Positions 9,724 through 19,127 of a stretch of 64,000 nucleotides of DNA are shown here, piece by piece. Under the pieces are notes generated by a model, which saw nothing but the letters and a program-made list of their open reading frames with translations, was not told the origin of the DNA and searched no databases. Origin of the DNA: Actinokineospora iranica (GTDB lineage Bacteria; Actinomycetota; Actinomycetes; Mycobacteriales; Pseudonocardiaceae); contig NZ_FMZZ01000019.1 of NCBI RefSeq assembly GCF_900101685.1, positions 38,525 through 102,524 on the forward strand, written 5' to 3'. How positions within the stretch are numbered: the first letter of the stretch is position 1; every line of letters starts with the position of its first letter. The position numbers and the translations under genes were made by a program.

Positions 9724-10392
9724 GTGCGTGTCGTGCTGGCGATCTTCCTCGTGGGCGGTCTGGTGATCGCCCTGGCGCTGTCGGTCGGCATCGTCCGAGA
9801 CCGCGACGCCGCGCAGCCGACCCCCACCGCCGAGACCCCCACCGGCGCGGCCGGATGCGAGGGGCCGGTCACCCTGACCCAGCCGCCGCCCGACGTCGCC
9901 GCCCGCCTCACCCTCGCCTGGGACCGCGTCGACGGCTGGCTGCTGCGCCACGCCCCCGCCACCTCGGCCGCCTGGAACCGCGCCGCCACCGACGCCGACC
10001 TGGTGACCCTGCAACGCGACATCGGGGTCATGCTGCCGCCGGAACTCGTCGCCACGCTCAAACGGCACAACGGCACCCGCTCCGGCGGGTTCACCCTGCC
10101 GCCGTCCTACGACCTGCTCTCCGTCCGCGACATCCTCGCCACCGTCGGCACCGCGTGCGACACCGCGCAGGGGCGGTACGTCCCGGTGGCCCGCGACGCC
10201 ACCGCGCTGCTCTTCCTCGACGAGCAGGGCCTCGGCCAGTACCCGGAGGAAGGCCCCCTCGAACCGCTCCCCGCGACGCTTACCGACCTGGTCGAGCAAA
10301 CCGCTGACCTGCTCGACGGTAAGGGCCCCCTCGCCGGTCGCTACCGGGCCGACGTCGACGCTGTCGGCATCCTGCGGTGGACCCGCACATAA
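9724..10392 (+). CDS. SMI1/KNR4 (SUKH)-like protein with N-terminal membrane anchor
   Basis: 222 residues from a GTG at 9724 behind GGGGGTGAA. One N-terminal hydrophobic helix (VVLAIFLVGGLVIALALSVGI) is followed by a Pro-rich linker and a SUKH-like domain: LPPELVATLKRHNGTRSGGFTLPPSYDLLSVRDI. SUKH proteins include many toxin-immunity proteins, but no toxin gene is adjacent here. The anchor would place the domain outside or at the membrane. Function unknown. Confidence 0.7.
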   Translation: MRVVLAIFLVGGLVIALALSVGIVRDRDAAQPTPTAETPTGAAGCEGPVTLTQPPPDVAARLTLAWDRVDGWLLRHAPATSAAWNRAATDADLVTLQRDIGVMLPPELVATLKRHNGTRSGGFTLPPSYDLLSVRDILATVGTACDTAQGRYVPVARDATALLFLDEQGLGQYPEEGPLEPLPATLTDLVEQTADLLDGKGPLAGRYRADVDAVGILRWTRT

Positions 10393-10396
10393 ACCA

Positions 10397-10427
10397 AACG
10401 CCCCACACCGTCCCGGTGTGGGGCGTT
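10397..10427. terminator. Bidirectional terminator between convergent genes
   Basis: Perfect 14-bp stem (10397-10410 with 10414-10427), loop TCC, between the SUKH-like gene and ppa. Confidence 0.85.
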
Positions 10428-10442
10428 CGCCGTGCCATGACT

Positions 10443-10940
10443 TCAGTGCAGGGTGAGACCCGACTCCTTGAGCCGGTCGTAAGACCGCTGGATCTCGGCC
10501 TCGGCCTCGACCCGACCAACCCAGCTCGCGCCCTCGACGCTCTTGCCGGGCTCCAGGTCCTTGTAGACCTCGAAGAAGTGCTGGATCTCCAGGCGGTGGT
10601 ACTCCGCCAGGTGGTGGATGTCGCGCAGGTGCTCGGTGCGCGGGTCGTGCGACGGGACACAGAGGACCTTGTCGTCGCCGCCCTTCTCGTCGGTCATCCG
10701 GAACATGCCGATGGCGCGCGAGCGGATCAGGCAGCCCGGGAACGTCGGCTCCATCACCAGGACCAGCGCGTCGAGCGGGTCGCCGTCCTCGCCGAGGGTG
10801 TTGTCCACGAAGCCGTAGTCGGCCGGGTACTGGGTCGCCGTGAAGAGGGTGCGGTCGAGTTTGATGCGCCCCGTCTCGTGATCCATTTCGTACTTGTTGC
10901 GATTCCCCTTGGGGATCTCGATGGTGACGTCGAACTCCAC
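10443..10940 (-). CDS. ppa: Inorganic pyrophosphatase
   Basis: 165 residues, typical of the hexameric family I enzyme that splits pyrophosphate to drive biosynthesis. Signature [11 protein letters not shown], active-site [11 protein letters not shown] and the D-G-D-P-L-D-A motif that binds metal ions are intact. GTG start (CAC on the plus strand) at 10940. Divergent from the carboxypeptidase gene, the same arrangement remembered for ppa and Rv3627c in M. tuberculosis. Confidence 0.97.
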   Translation of the reverse strand: MEFDVTIEIPKGNRNKYEMDHETGRIKLDRTLFTATQYPADYGFVDNTLGEDGDPLDALVLVMEPTFPGCLIRSRAIGMFRMTDEKGGDDKVLCVPSHDPRTEHLRDIHHLAEYHRLEIQHFFEVYKDLEPGKSVEGASWVGRVEAEAEIQRSYDRLKESGLTLH

Positions 10941-11066
10941 GCCGTCCCTCGCTCCTCTCGGCTGTCCTCGTTACGGCACTAGTGTGGACCACGGCATTGC
11001 GGAACCCCGCACCGATACCGACGGCGACGGGTGTGACGTTCGACCGCTGCCAGGGGAGGAAGACGC

Positions 11067-14000
11067 GTGCCCGAGCAGGACCAGCCCGTCGGGCAAGATC
11101 AGGACACGGTGCCGGGGCAACCTGGTGACCAGGGCAAACGTCCACCCACCGTGGACGACGCGACCCCAGCCTGGCCCGTGGCGGACGAGGCGCTCTGGCC
11201 CGCCCAGGACGACGACGAATCCGCGCCGCCCGACCCGGACGAGCCTGCGACACCGTCGCCGCTGGCGATACGTGACGAGGCCCACGTCGCCGAGGCCCGC
11301 GACACGCCCGAAACCGCCACCACCCAGCCGGGTGAACCTGCCGAGCCCCCTTGGCCCACCACCGAAGCCGACGACCCGGACTCAGCGGATTCCGCCGACG
11401 CCCCCGAGACACCGCAGGCCACGGACGCGGAGGATTCGACTCCCGCCGAGCAGGCCTCCGCCGAGCGGGCACCAGCCGAGCCGGCACCTTCCGAGCCTGC
11501 CGAGCGGGCGCCCGTCGAGTCTGTTGAGCGGGCGCCCGCCGAATCGGTGGCCGCCGAGGCTGCCGAGCTGGCACCTGCCGAGTCTGCTGAGCGGGCACCT
11601 GCCGAGTTGGCGTCTGCCGAATCGGTGTTTGCCGAAGTCGCCGAGCGGGTGCCTGCCGAATCGGTGGCCGCCGAGGCTGCCGAGCTGGCACCTGCTGGGT
11701 CTGTCGAGCGGGTGCCTGCTGAGTCAGGTTCGGCGGAGTCGGAGTCCGTCGAGTCGGAGTCCGCCGAGCGGACGCCCGCCGAGGTCTCTGCCGGGTCCGC
11801 GGAGCAAGCGCCCGCTGAGTCTGCTGAGCGGACGCCTGCCGAACCCGCTGAGCGAATGCCTGCCGAGCCGGACTCAGTCGAGTCGGACTCAGCGGAGCCG
11901 GTGTCCGCTGAGTCGACGCCTTCGGCGTCTGCCGGGTCTGCCGAGCGGATGCCTGCTGAGTCAGGTTCAGCCGCGTCGGAGTCCGCCGCGCCGGTCTTTG
12001 CCGAGCAGGCCTCCGCTGAGCCGGGTTCCGCTGAGTCGGTGTCTGCCGAGGCGGACCAGGCCGAGCCGCCGCCCGCCGAGTCGGACACCGCGGAGGCGTT
12101 GTCCGCCGAGTCGGTGTCTGGCGAGCCGGAGCGGCCTGCCGAGCCCGAGACCCCGGCAGAACCCGAGACGCCCGTCGACAGTGGCGAGCCCGCCGCCGAC
12201 GTGTCGAACGACGGCGAACCCGTGTCGGTCGAGGACGACCGTGAGCCGGACTCGGAGCTTTCCGCCGATCTGGCGGCGGTCGTGTCGGTCGAATCCGCGC
12301 CGGAGGCCGCTGCCGATCCCGAGCGCACTACCGAGCTTGCGACCGCGTCCTCGGCTGAACCCGAGGTTTCGCCCAGTGGCGAGCCGGAGTCTTCGGTCGA
12401 TCCGGAGCAGCCGACTGCCGAGTCCGAGCCCGCAGCGCCTTCCGCAAGCGCGGAGACCATCTCGGCGACCGTTCCCACCGTCCAGGAGGGCAGCGCTGAC
12501 CCAGCGGATTCTTCGCCGGAACCAGAGCCCGAACCCGATGAGCAGCCAACGCTTTCCGACGAGCAGGAAAGCGAGCCCGCCGATTCCTGGTCGAGCTACC
12601 AGGAATCGGCGGACAGCACTGCCGAGCCGCTAACCCTCTTCGCGTCACCGGTCGACCCCGTCACCGATTCGCCCGCCGACTCCGATGCCGGTGCGACCGA
12701 CGAGTTCACCCGACCCACCCCTGTGGACTCACCAGCGGGCTCCGTCGACTCGCCCGTTCAGTTCGCGGACACCGACAACGCGCTGACGCTCTTCCCCGAG
12801 CCCGCCGATCAGCCGACCCGGTTCACCGAGGCGGTGGCTGATCACGCGGACTCGCCCACCCGGTTCGCCGAGCCGGAGGACGACGACCTCGGGCCGTCGA
12901 CCCGTTTCGTGGAGTCGCCTGCCGAGCCTGTCGAGCTGGCGGATGATGGTTTTGATCCGTCGACGCGGTTCGCGGAGCCTGTCGGTTTTGCCGCGGATTC
13001 GTCTTCCGGTCTCGCCGAGCTGGATGGCGACGGTTTCGATTCGCCGACGCGGTTCGCGGAGCCTGTCGGTTCTGCCGCGGATTCGTCTTCCGGTCTCGCC
13101 GAGCTGGATGACGACGGCTTCGATCCGCCGACCCGGTTCGCCGCGCCCGTCGATCCGTTCGCCGAGTCGGAGCTGGCGGACGACGACCTTGAGCCGCCGA
13201 CTCGCTACACCGCGCCGGTCGACCCGCCCACCCGCTTCACCGCGCCGGTCGACCGGACCGATGACGCTCCGACCCGCTTCACCGAGCGGCCCTTCGATGA
13301 CGACGCGGGCAGCACCGTCCCCGCGCCCAAACCGCCCGTGCCACCGTCGCGCAGGCCGGACACCGGGCCACCGACCGGTGGTCGTCCGCCCGGCAACCTC
13401 CGGCCGCCGACGATCCGCCCCGGCCCGTCGGGCCGACCGCCGCAGCGCGGACCCCTCGGCCCCCGGCCCCACGGCCTGCCCTCGAACACCCCGCGCCCCG
13501 GCACGCCCGCCGACCGCACGCGGCCCGTCGGCTTCGTCGGCCCGAACGGCCCAGGGGACGGCAGCGGACCGGGCGGACCAGGAACCGGCGGCCCACCAGC
13601 CGCCGACAGCGACGGTCACTCGACTACCCGTCGGCTGCCTGGGCAGGGCTCGGACGGCGGCTCGCCGCCCGCTGATGGTCAGGGCAACGGCCATTCGGCC
13701 ACTCGTCGGGATGTGCCCACGCCGGGGCGGAGCCCAGAGAACGGGTCGGGCGCTCCGCGTGATGGCCGGAGCAACGGTCACGCGACCATCCGCCAGGACG
13801 CGCCGGACACCGGGTTGGCAGGCCTGGGCAACGGCCACTCGGCGAACCGCGGGGACACGGCCGAGCGGGGCGCGGAGCGGACCCAGGTCATCAGCCTGCC
13901 CGCCATCCCCCGCGAGCCCGCCGACGAGTCGGACGAGCGGGCCATGCCGGAGCGGGTCGAGCCGCGGGAGCGGATCGAGGAGCCTCGGCGCAAGGGGCTG

Positions 14001-15371
14001 CTCGTCGCGGTGGCGGTCGTGGCGGTGATCGCCGTGGGCGCCGCGGCGGTGTTCCTGGTGCCGGGGCTCGCCGCCAAGCTCGGCCTGGGCGGTGGCGAGT
14101 CCTCGGTCGCCACCGCGCCCCCTGGGGCTCCGGTGCAGTTCATGCCCGCGCTGCGCGGCCCCGGGGCCAACGCTCCGGCGCCGACCGCCGCCGGGGTCCG
14201 GTCAGCGCTCGCAGGCCCCGTGAGCGACCCGGCTCTCGGCACGCTTACCGGCGCGGTGGTAGACCCGATTACCGGTGAGGTCCTCTTCGCGCAGAACGCG
14301 GAGACCACGCTGGTCCCCGCGTCCACCACGAAGATCTTGACCTCCGCCGCCGCGCTGCTGGTCTTGCCGCACGCGAGCCAGCTGACCACCCGGGTCGTGG
14401 CCGGTGACAAACCCGGCACGGTCGTGATCATCGGCGGCGGCGACCCGACGCTCTCTTCGCTGCCCGCGGGCAAGAACACCGTGTTCCCCGGCGCCGCGCA
14501 CCTGGACGACCTGGTCGCCCAGGTCAAGGCCTCCGGGCCGGTCGACACCGTGCTGCTCGACCTCGACCGCTACACCGGCGACAGCTCCGCCCAGGGCTGG
14601 GACCCGCTCGACGTCGCGGCCGGGCACATCGCGCCGATGGTGCCCGCGATGCTCGACGGCGGGCGGGCTGACCCGACCAAGGCGGTGTCGCCGCGCTCGG
14701 CCAACCCGGCCCGCACCCTCGCCGAGGAGTTCGCCAAGCGGATCGGCGCGACGGTCCCCGCGAAGGCGACCGTGCGGGCCGCGCCGGACGCGAAGGTGCT
14801 CGGCGAGGTGCGGTCGGCGCCGGTCGTGGAGTTGGTCGACACCACGTTGCAGCGCTCGGACAACGTGCTCGCCGAGGCGTTGATCCGCGAGGTCGCGCGG
14901 GCCACCGGGAAGGAGCCCTCGTTCGCGGGCGGCACCAAGGCCGTCGCGGACACGCTGCGCGACAACGGCTTCGACGTCGGCAGCCTGGAGTTGAGCGACG
15001 GCAGCGGGATGTCCGTGCTGAACAAGGTGTCGGCCGCGCTGCTCGCCGACGTGCTGCGGGTCGCCGCCGCGCCGGACGGGAAGGACCCGCGCACGGCGAA
15101 GCTGCGGCCGCTGCTGGGCGGGCTTCCGGTCGCCGGTGGCAGCGGGACGCTCGCCGGGCGCTACCAGGGGCCGGGCGCGGCGGGCGGCAAGGGCTGGGTC
15201 AGGGCCAAGACCGGCACCCTGTCCGGCGTGAACTCCCTGGCGGGCGTGGTCCTCGACACCGACGGCAGGCTGCTGGTGTTCGCGCTGATGTCCAATGGCT
15301 CGCAGTCCGGCACCGCGCAGCCCGCGCTGGACACCATCGCGGCGACGCTGCGCCAGTGCGGCTGTCGGTGA
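11067..15371 (+). CDS. dacB: D-alanyl-D-alanine carboxypeptidase/endopeptidase (PBP4) with giant repetitive N-terminus
   Basis: 1434 residues; most PBP4 proteins have 450-530. GTG at 11067 follows AGGGGAGGAAG. Residues about 120-370 are an Ala/Glu/Ser/Pro repeat (AERAPAE, AESVAAEAAELAPAE), about 540-740 carry a PTRFxEP motif repeated roughly ten times with Asp-rich spacers, then a Pro/Gly region with GNGHSATR repeats. A membrane helix lies near 977-1000 (LLVAVAVVAVIAVGAAAVFL). The last 390 residues are the S13 peptidase: STTK (SxxK), SDN (SxN) and KTG motifs are all present. It should trim or cut peptidoglycan stem peptides outside the cell; the long N-terminus would then be cytosolic. Confidence 0.92.
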   Translation: MPEQDQPVGQDQDTVPGQPGDQGKRPPTVDDATPAWPVADEALWPAQDDDESAPPDPDEPATPSPLAIRDEAHVAEARDTPETATTQPGEPAEPPWPTTEADDPDSADSADAPETPQATDAEDSTPAEQASAERAPAEPAPSEPAERAPVESVERAPAESVAAEAAELAPAESAERAPAELASAESVFAEVAERVPAESVAAEAAELAPAGSVERVPAESGSAESESVESESAERTPAEVSAGSAEQAPAESAERTPAEPAERMPAEPDSVESDSAEPVSAESTPSASAGSAERMPAESGSAASESAAPVFAEQASAEPGSAESVSAEADQAEPPPAESDTAEALSAESVSGEPERPAEPETPAEPETPVDSGEPAADVSNDGEPVSVEDDREPDSELSADLAAVVSVESAPEAAADPERTTELATASSAEPEVSPSGEPESSVDPEQPTAESEPAAPSASAETISATVPTVQEGSADPADSSPEPEPEPDEQPTLSDEQESEPADSWSSYQESADSTAEPLTLFASPVDPVTDSPADSDAGATDEFTRPTPVDSPAGSVDSPVQFADTDNALTLFPEPADQPTRFTEAVADHADSPTRFAEPEDDDLGPSTRFVESPAEPVELADDGFDPSTRFAEPVGFAADSSSGLAELDGDGFDSPTRFAEPVGSAADSSSGLAELDDDGFDPPTRFAAPVDPFAESELADDDLEPPTRYTAPVDPPTRFTAPVDRTDDAPTRFTERPFDDDAGSTVPAPKPPVPPSRRPDTGPPTGGRPPGNLRPPTIRPGPSGRPPQRGPLGPRPHGLPSNTPRPGTPADRTRPVGFVGPNGPGDGSGPGGPGTGGPPAADSDGHSTTRRLPGQGSDGGSPPADGQGNGHSATRRDVPTPGRSPENGSGAPRDGRSNGHATIRQDAPDTGLAGLGNGHSANRGDTAERGAERTQVISLPAIPREPADESDERAMPERVEPRERIEEPRRKGLLVAVAVVAVIAVGAAAVFLVPGLAAKLGLGGGESSVATAPPGAPVQFMPALRGPGANAPAPTAAGVRSALAGPVSDPALGTLTGAVVDPITGEVLFAQNAETTLVPASTTKILTSAAALLVLPHASQLTTRVVAGDKPGTVVIIGGGDPTLSSLPAGKNTVFPGAAHLDDLVAQVKASGPVDTVLLDLDRYTGDSSAQGWDPLDVAAGHIAPMVPAMLDGGRADPTKAVSPRSANPARTLAEEFAKRIGATVPAKATVRAAPDAKVLGEVRSAPVVELVDTTLQRSDNVLAEALIREVARATGKEPSFAGGTKAVADTLRDNGFDVGSLELSDGSGMSVLNKVSAALLADVLRVAAAPDGKDPRTAKLRPLLGGLPVAGGSGTLAGRYQGPGAAGGKGWVRAKTGTLSGVNSLAGVVLDTDGRLLVFALMSNGSQSGTAQPALDTIAATLRQCGCR

Positions 15372-15401
15372 GGTTCACTCGGCTCCGGTAGCGTCGCGGA
15401 T

Positions 15402-16493
15402 GTGAACGGGGCGACGAGCGCGGAAGTGGCCATACCGGGCAGGGTTTCGCCGGTCGACTGGGACCTCGCGGTCTCCACCGCGCGGCGCCTGGTCCGGCCG
15501 GGGCCGTCGGTGCCTCGGCAGGAGGCCGAGCACACCGTGGCCAGGCTGCGGGAGGTCACCGCGGAAGCCGAGGCGCACGTGCGCGGCCTCACCGGGCTTG
15601 GGGCAGGCCTGCCGCTGCTCGGTGGCGACGTCGTGGACCGGGACGGCTGGATCGGGGCGGCGGCGCACAGCATCGCCACACTCACCTCAGGCGCGCTGCC
15701 CAACAGGCCCGGCAAGGTCGTCAGCGGCGTCCTCGCGGGCACCGCGGGCGTGCAGGCGGGCATGGTCCTGGCGTACCTGGGCAGTCGGGTGCTCGGCCAG
15801 TACGACCCGTTCGGCAACGGTGACGGCGGTGGTGACGCGGGCAGGCTGCTGCTGGTCGCGCCCAACATCGTCGCCGCGCACCAGGCCCTCGACGTGCCGC
15901 AGGAAGATTTCCGCATGTGGGTCTGCCTGCACGAGTGCACCCACCGGTTGCAGTTCACCGCCGTGCCGTGGCTGCGCGAGTACTTCCAGAACCAGGTCTC
16001 GACGTTCATCTCCGGCCTCGACGACAGCGCCAACAGCGCGCTCACCCGGCTTCCCGAGCTGCTGAAGGCCGCGCGCGGCAAGCCGGACCCGACCGCGTCC
16101 TCTGGGCCGATGGGCGTGATGGAGCTGCTCCAGTCGCCCGCCCAGCGCGTGGTGTTCGACCGGCTGATCGCGCTGTCCACGCTGCTGGAAGGCCACGCCG
16201 ACCACGTGATGGACGCTGTCGGCCCGATGGTCGTGCCCACCGTCTCGACCATCCGCGAGCGCTTCACCGTGCGCCGACGCGGCGGCGGCCTGCTCGACCG
16301 GCTTCTGCGCAGCCTCTTGGGTGTGGACGCGAAGATGAAGCAGTACGCGGTGGGCGCGAAGTTCACCGCGCACGTGGTGGGCGAGATCGGCATGGAGCGG
16401 TTCAACACGATCTGGACCTCGCCGGAGACCCTGCCGCTGCGCTCGGAGCTGAGCGACCCGCAGGCGTGGGTGCGCCGCGTCTCGCCCTCGTGA
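15402..16493 (+). CDS. Zinc-dependent metalloprotease-like protein (zincin, DUF2342 family)
   Basis: 363 residues from a GTG at 15402. The WVCLHECTHRLQFTAVPWL segment carries an HExxH zinc motif, and a glutamate-containing helix SALLEGHADHVMDAVG-like (STLLEGHADHVMDA) fits the third ligand region. The family is called coenzyme F420 biosynthesis-associated in databases, though its substrate is not known to me. It overlaps tilS by GTGA and sits between dacB and tilS as in mycobacteria. Confidence 0.85.
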   Translation: MNGATSAEVAIPGRVSPVDWDLAVSTARRLVRPGPSVPRQEAEHTVARLREVTAEAEAHVRGLTGLGAGLPLLGGDVVDRDGWIGAAAHSIATLTSGALPNRPGKVVSGVLAGTAGVQAGMVLAYLGSRVLGQYDPFGNGDGGGDAGRLLLVAPNIVAAHQALDVPQEDFRMWVCLHECTHRLQFTAVPWLREYFQNQVSTFISGLDDSANSALTRLPELLKAARGKPDPTASSGPMGVMELLQSPAQRVVFDRLIALSTLLEGHADHVMDAVGPMVVPTVSTIRERFTVRRRGGGLLDRLLRSLLGVDAKMKQYAVGAKFTAHVVGEIGMERFNTIWTSPETLPLRSELSDPQAWVRRVSPS

Positions 16494-17458
16494 GTGGGAC
16501 CAAACCCCATCCGGCGGTCGCCGAGATCCGTGTGGCCGTACGCGCGCTCTTAGCGAAAGCCTGCCCGGAAGACCGAATCGCGGTAGCCGTGTCCGGCGGC
16601 GCTGACTCTCTCGCGTTAGCGGCGGCGGCACAGCACGTCGGCACTAAGAGCGGCCTAAGAGTCGACGGATTGATCGTCGACCACAACCTGCAACCCGGAT
16701 CGGCCGACGTCGCCGCGCGGGCAGCGGACCAGCTCACCGGGCTCGGGCTGGCCGACGTCCGCGTCCTTCCGGTCGTGGTCAGCGGCGCGGGCGGGCTGGA
16801 GGCGGCCGCCCGCCGCGCCCGGTACGCGGCCCTGCGCGCGGCCGCGGGCCCGCACCTGGTCCTGCTCGGCCACACCCTGGACGACCAGGCCGAGACCGTG
16901 CTGCTCGGCCTCGGCCGAGGCTCGGGCCCGCGTTCCATCGCCGGTATGCGCGCCATCGACCCGCCCTGGGCGCGACCGCTGCTCGCGGTCGCCCGCGCCA
17001 CCACGGAAGCGGCCTGCGCCGCCCTCGGCCTGGCCCCCTGGCGCGACCCGCACAACGAAGACCCGCGCTTCACCCGCGTCCGCCTCCGCCGCGAAGTGCT
17101 GCCCCTGCTCGAAGACGTCCTGCACGGCGGCGTCGCCCAAGCCCTCGCCAGGACCGCGGCCCAACTCCAAGACGACCTCGCCGCCCTCGACCACCTCGCC
17201 GCCGACCTGCGCGCCCGCGCAGGCGACGGCGTGACACTGCGCGTCGCCGACCTCGCCGACGCCCCGCCCGCGCTGCGCAGACGCGTCCTGCGCCACTGGC
17301 TCACCGAGGCGGGCGTGCCCGAACTCACCGACGCCCACCTGCGCGCCGCCGACGACCTAGTCGGCCGCTGGCGGGGCCAGCGCGGAGTGGCCCTGCCGGG
17401 CGGCTTGGTGGCACGCCGCGCGCATGGCAGGCTCACCTGCGAAGGTCCGGAAACCTGA
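16490..17458 (+). CDS. tilS: tRNA(Ile)-lysidine synthetase
   Basis: 322 residues. It adds lysine to C34 of the minor isoleucine tRNA so that AUA is read correctly. The ATP pyrophosphatase loop [11 protein letters not shown] is near residue 33, followed by [20 protein letters not shown] and [20 protein letters not shown], typical of the family. The start is the GTG at 16490 overlapping the previous stop as GTGA. Two leucines are encoded by the rare TTA codon (codons 21 and 43). Confidence 0.95.
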   Translation: MSGTKPHPAVAEIRVAVRALLAKACPEDRIAVAVSGGADSLALAAAAQHVGTKSGLRVDGLIVDHNLQPGSADVAARAADQLTGLGLADVRVLPVVVSGAGGLEAAARRARYAALRAAAGPHLVLLGHTLDDQAETVLLGLGRGSGPRSIAGMRAIDPPWARPLLAVARATTEAACAALGLAPWRDPHNEDPRFTRVRLRREVLPLLEDVLHGGVAQALARTAAQLQDDLAALDHLAADLRARAGDGVTLRVADLADAPPALRRRVLRHWLTEAGVPELTDAHLRAADDLVGRWRGQRGVALPGGLVARRAHGRLTCEGPET

Positions 17459-17468
17459 GAGGGGAACC

Positions 17469-18017
17469 GTGTACGACGGCGACATCGCCTCCGTGCTCAT
17501 CACCGAGCAGCAGATCGACGAGAAGATCGCGGACCTTGCCAAGCAGGTCGCGCACGACTACCCGGACAACGGCGCCGACCTGGTCCTGGTCGGCGTCCTC
17601 AAGGGCGCGGTCATGTTCATGACGGACTTCGCCCGGGCCCTGCCCGTCCCGGTCCAACTGGAGTTCATGGCGGTCAGCTCCTACGGCTCGGCCACGTCCT
17701 CCTCCGGCGTCGTCCGGATCCTCAAGGACCTCGACCGCGACATCGCGGGCCGCGACGTGCTCATCGTCGAGGACATCATCGACTCCGGCCTCACCCTGTC
17801 CTGGCTGCTCAAGAACCTCGCCTCGCGCAACCCGCGCTCCCTGGAGGTCTGCACCCTGCTGCGCAAGCCGGACGCGGTCAAGGTCGAGGTCCCGGTCAAG
17901 TACGTCGGCTTCGAGATCCCCAACGAGTTCGTCGTCGGCTACGGCCTCGACTTCGCCGAGCGCTACCGCGACCTGCCCTACATCGGCACCCTGGAACCCA
18001 GGGTCTACACGTCCTGA
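17469..18017 (+). CDS. hpt: Hypoxanthine-guanine phosphoribosyltransferase
   Basis: 182 residues. Salvages hypoxanthine and guanine with PRPP. The PRPP-binding motif [18 protein letters not shown] and the N-terminal [16 protein letters not shown] are family hallmarks. I chose the GTG at 17469, behind GAGAGGGGAACC; an in-frame ATG at 17424 inside tilS would add 15 residues without family support. The tilS-hpt pair is conserved in actinobacteria. Confidence 0.96.
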   Translation: MYDGDIASVLITEQQIDEKIADLAKQVAHDYPDNGADLVLVGVLKGAVMFMTDFARALPVPVQLEFMAVSSYGSATSSSGVVRILKDLDRDIAGRDVLIVEDIIDSGLTLSWLLKNLASRNPRSLEVCTLLRKPDAVKVEVPVKYVGFEIPNEFVVGYGLDFAERYRDLPYIGTLEPRVYTS

Positions 18018-18032
18018 GGCCAGGCGGCCGAG

Positions 18033-18041
18033 TTATCCACA
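18033..18041 (+). other. Perfect DnaA box
   Basis: TTATCCACA, the consensus DnaA-binding 9-mer, in the hpt to ESX-cassette gap. The surrounding GAGTTATCCACAGG plus GCGCTGA resembles the start of the repeat copies at 48037 and 58907, so this may be a degenerate third copy or part of a promoter. Confidence 0.6.
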
Positions 18042-18157
18042 GGTTGCGCTGATCTCTGCCCTGGGCGTGGTCAAGTGCGTTAGCCTCGGAGCAAGGTCAG
18101 CAGTCCTGGCCAGGGGCTGTCGGGGAACTCGTTGGGGAACCTAGGGGAGAGACGAAC

Positions 18158-18529
18158 GTGTACGACTCGAGTGGTGGGATCGGCGCCGCCGTCAGCGCCT
18201 TCGCTGGCGCTGCGGCCAGCGGCATGGTCTCGATCGATCCGGACGCCGCCCAAGCCGCTCTCACCGAGATCGGCAGCGTCCGCGACGAGTTGATAGTCCT
18301 GGCCAATAGCATGGGTTGGGGTAACGCAGAAGTGGAGTTGGGCGCGAATCCGGTCGGCGAGGCCATGGCGCGCAAGTCGGTCGATCGTTTCCAGGGGTCG
18401 GAGGACTCCCTCATCGCTGTGCTCGCGAAACTCATGGAGCAGATCGAGACCGCGGAGAACGCCCTCAAACATGCCATCGCCAACTACCAGCACACCGACC
18501 AAGGCAACGCTGCCAAGTACAGGGGATAG
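18158..18529 (+). CDS. ESX/type VII secretion substrate with YxxxD signal
   Basis: 123 residues, GTG start behind AGGGGAGAG. Predicted largely helical. The C-terminal ...AIANYQHTDQGNAAKYRG contains Y-x-x-x-D at residues 110-114, the general type VII secretion signal, after a long helix. The 123-residue protein at 63617 has the same length and the same motif position, so they are paralogues. It leads a cassette of lipoprotein, PPE-like protein and EspG-like chaperone; the export machine itself is not in this window. Confidence 0.75.
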   Translation: MYDSSGGIGAAVSAFAGAAASGMVSIDPDAAQAALTEIGSVRDELIVLANSMGWGNAEVELGANPVGEAMARKSVDRFQGSEDSLIAVLAKLMEQIETAENALKHAIANYQHTDQGNAAKYRG

Positions 18530-18534
18530 CTAGC

Positions 18535-19119
18535 GTGGCCCGAAATTTCGCACGCGCGGTGCTGCTGTCGTCCGCGCTCCTGCTCGCCGCAGGCTGCGGT
18601 GACCCCGTGGCAGGCGTGCCCGGCACGCCGACGACCCAGTCCAGCGCGGCTGAGCCGACGACCGCGTCCTCTGCGTCTTCACCGCCCTCAACGTCCTCGG
18701 CTCCCGTGAAGAAGTCCACCTTCACCAACGCCGAGCTCTGCGAATTGCTCACCGCGGACGAGGTGGCTCAATTCGGCGCCGCGAACCCGACACCCACCTA
18801 TAACGGCTCAACCGCCCATCCGCAATGCCAGTGGCGCGGTGAGATGGTGGTCGCGATTGAATTCGGGCCGGACTCATCTGTGGAAGTGATCCGCACTGGC
18901 GAGGGGATCACCAACACCAACATCGAGGTCATGGGGTTGCCTGCCGTGTTGCAGGTGAACACTCGCACTCGTTCTTGCCAGGTGCTCGCCAAGATCAACG
19001 GTGGGAAGTCGAGCCTCGCAACGGGTATTGCTCTGCTCTCCGGCGGCAGGGGCAAGTACAACGATTGTGACATGGCGCAAAAGCTAGCGAATATCGTGAT
19101 TCCCAAGGTCCAGGTCTAG
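18535..19119 (+). CDS. DUF3558-like lipoprotein
   Basis: 194 residues. Signal peptide with lipobox LAAGC (Cys about residue 21), then a Ser/Thr/Pro linker and a compact domain: ELCELLTADEVAQFG, two cysteine-containing stretches (HPQCQWRG, TRSCQVLA) and a final DCDMAQKLANIV. This is the DUF3558 pattern, common beside ESX genes in Pseudonocardiaceae. Anchored outside the membrane. Five bases separate it from the preceding gene, so they are one operon. Confidence 0.82.
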   Translation: MARNFARAVLLSSALLLAAGCGDPVAGVPGTPTTQSSAAEPTTASSASSPPSTSSAPVKKSTFTNAELCELLTADEVAQFGAANPTPTYNGSTAHPQCQWRGEMVVAIEFGPDSSVEVIRTGEGITNTNIEVMGLPAVLQVNTRTRSCQVLAKINGGKSSLATGIALLSGGRGKYNDCDMAQKLANIVIPKVQV

Positions 19120-19127
19120 GGGGAGAG

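Noticed and set aside
9022..11691. 889-codon minus-strand frame over the efflux gene and ppa
   Set aside because: It runs across several real genes, the terminators at 9641 and 10397, and has no ribosome site or domain.
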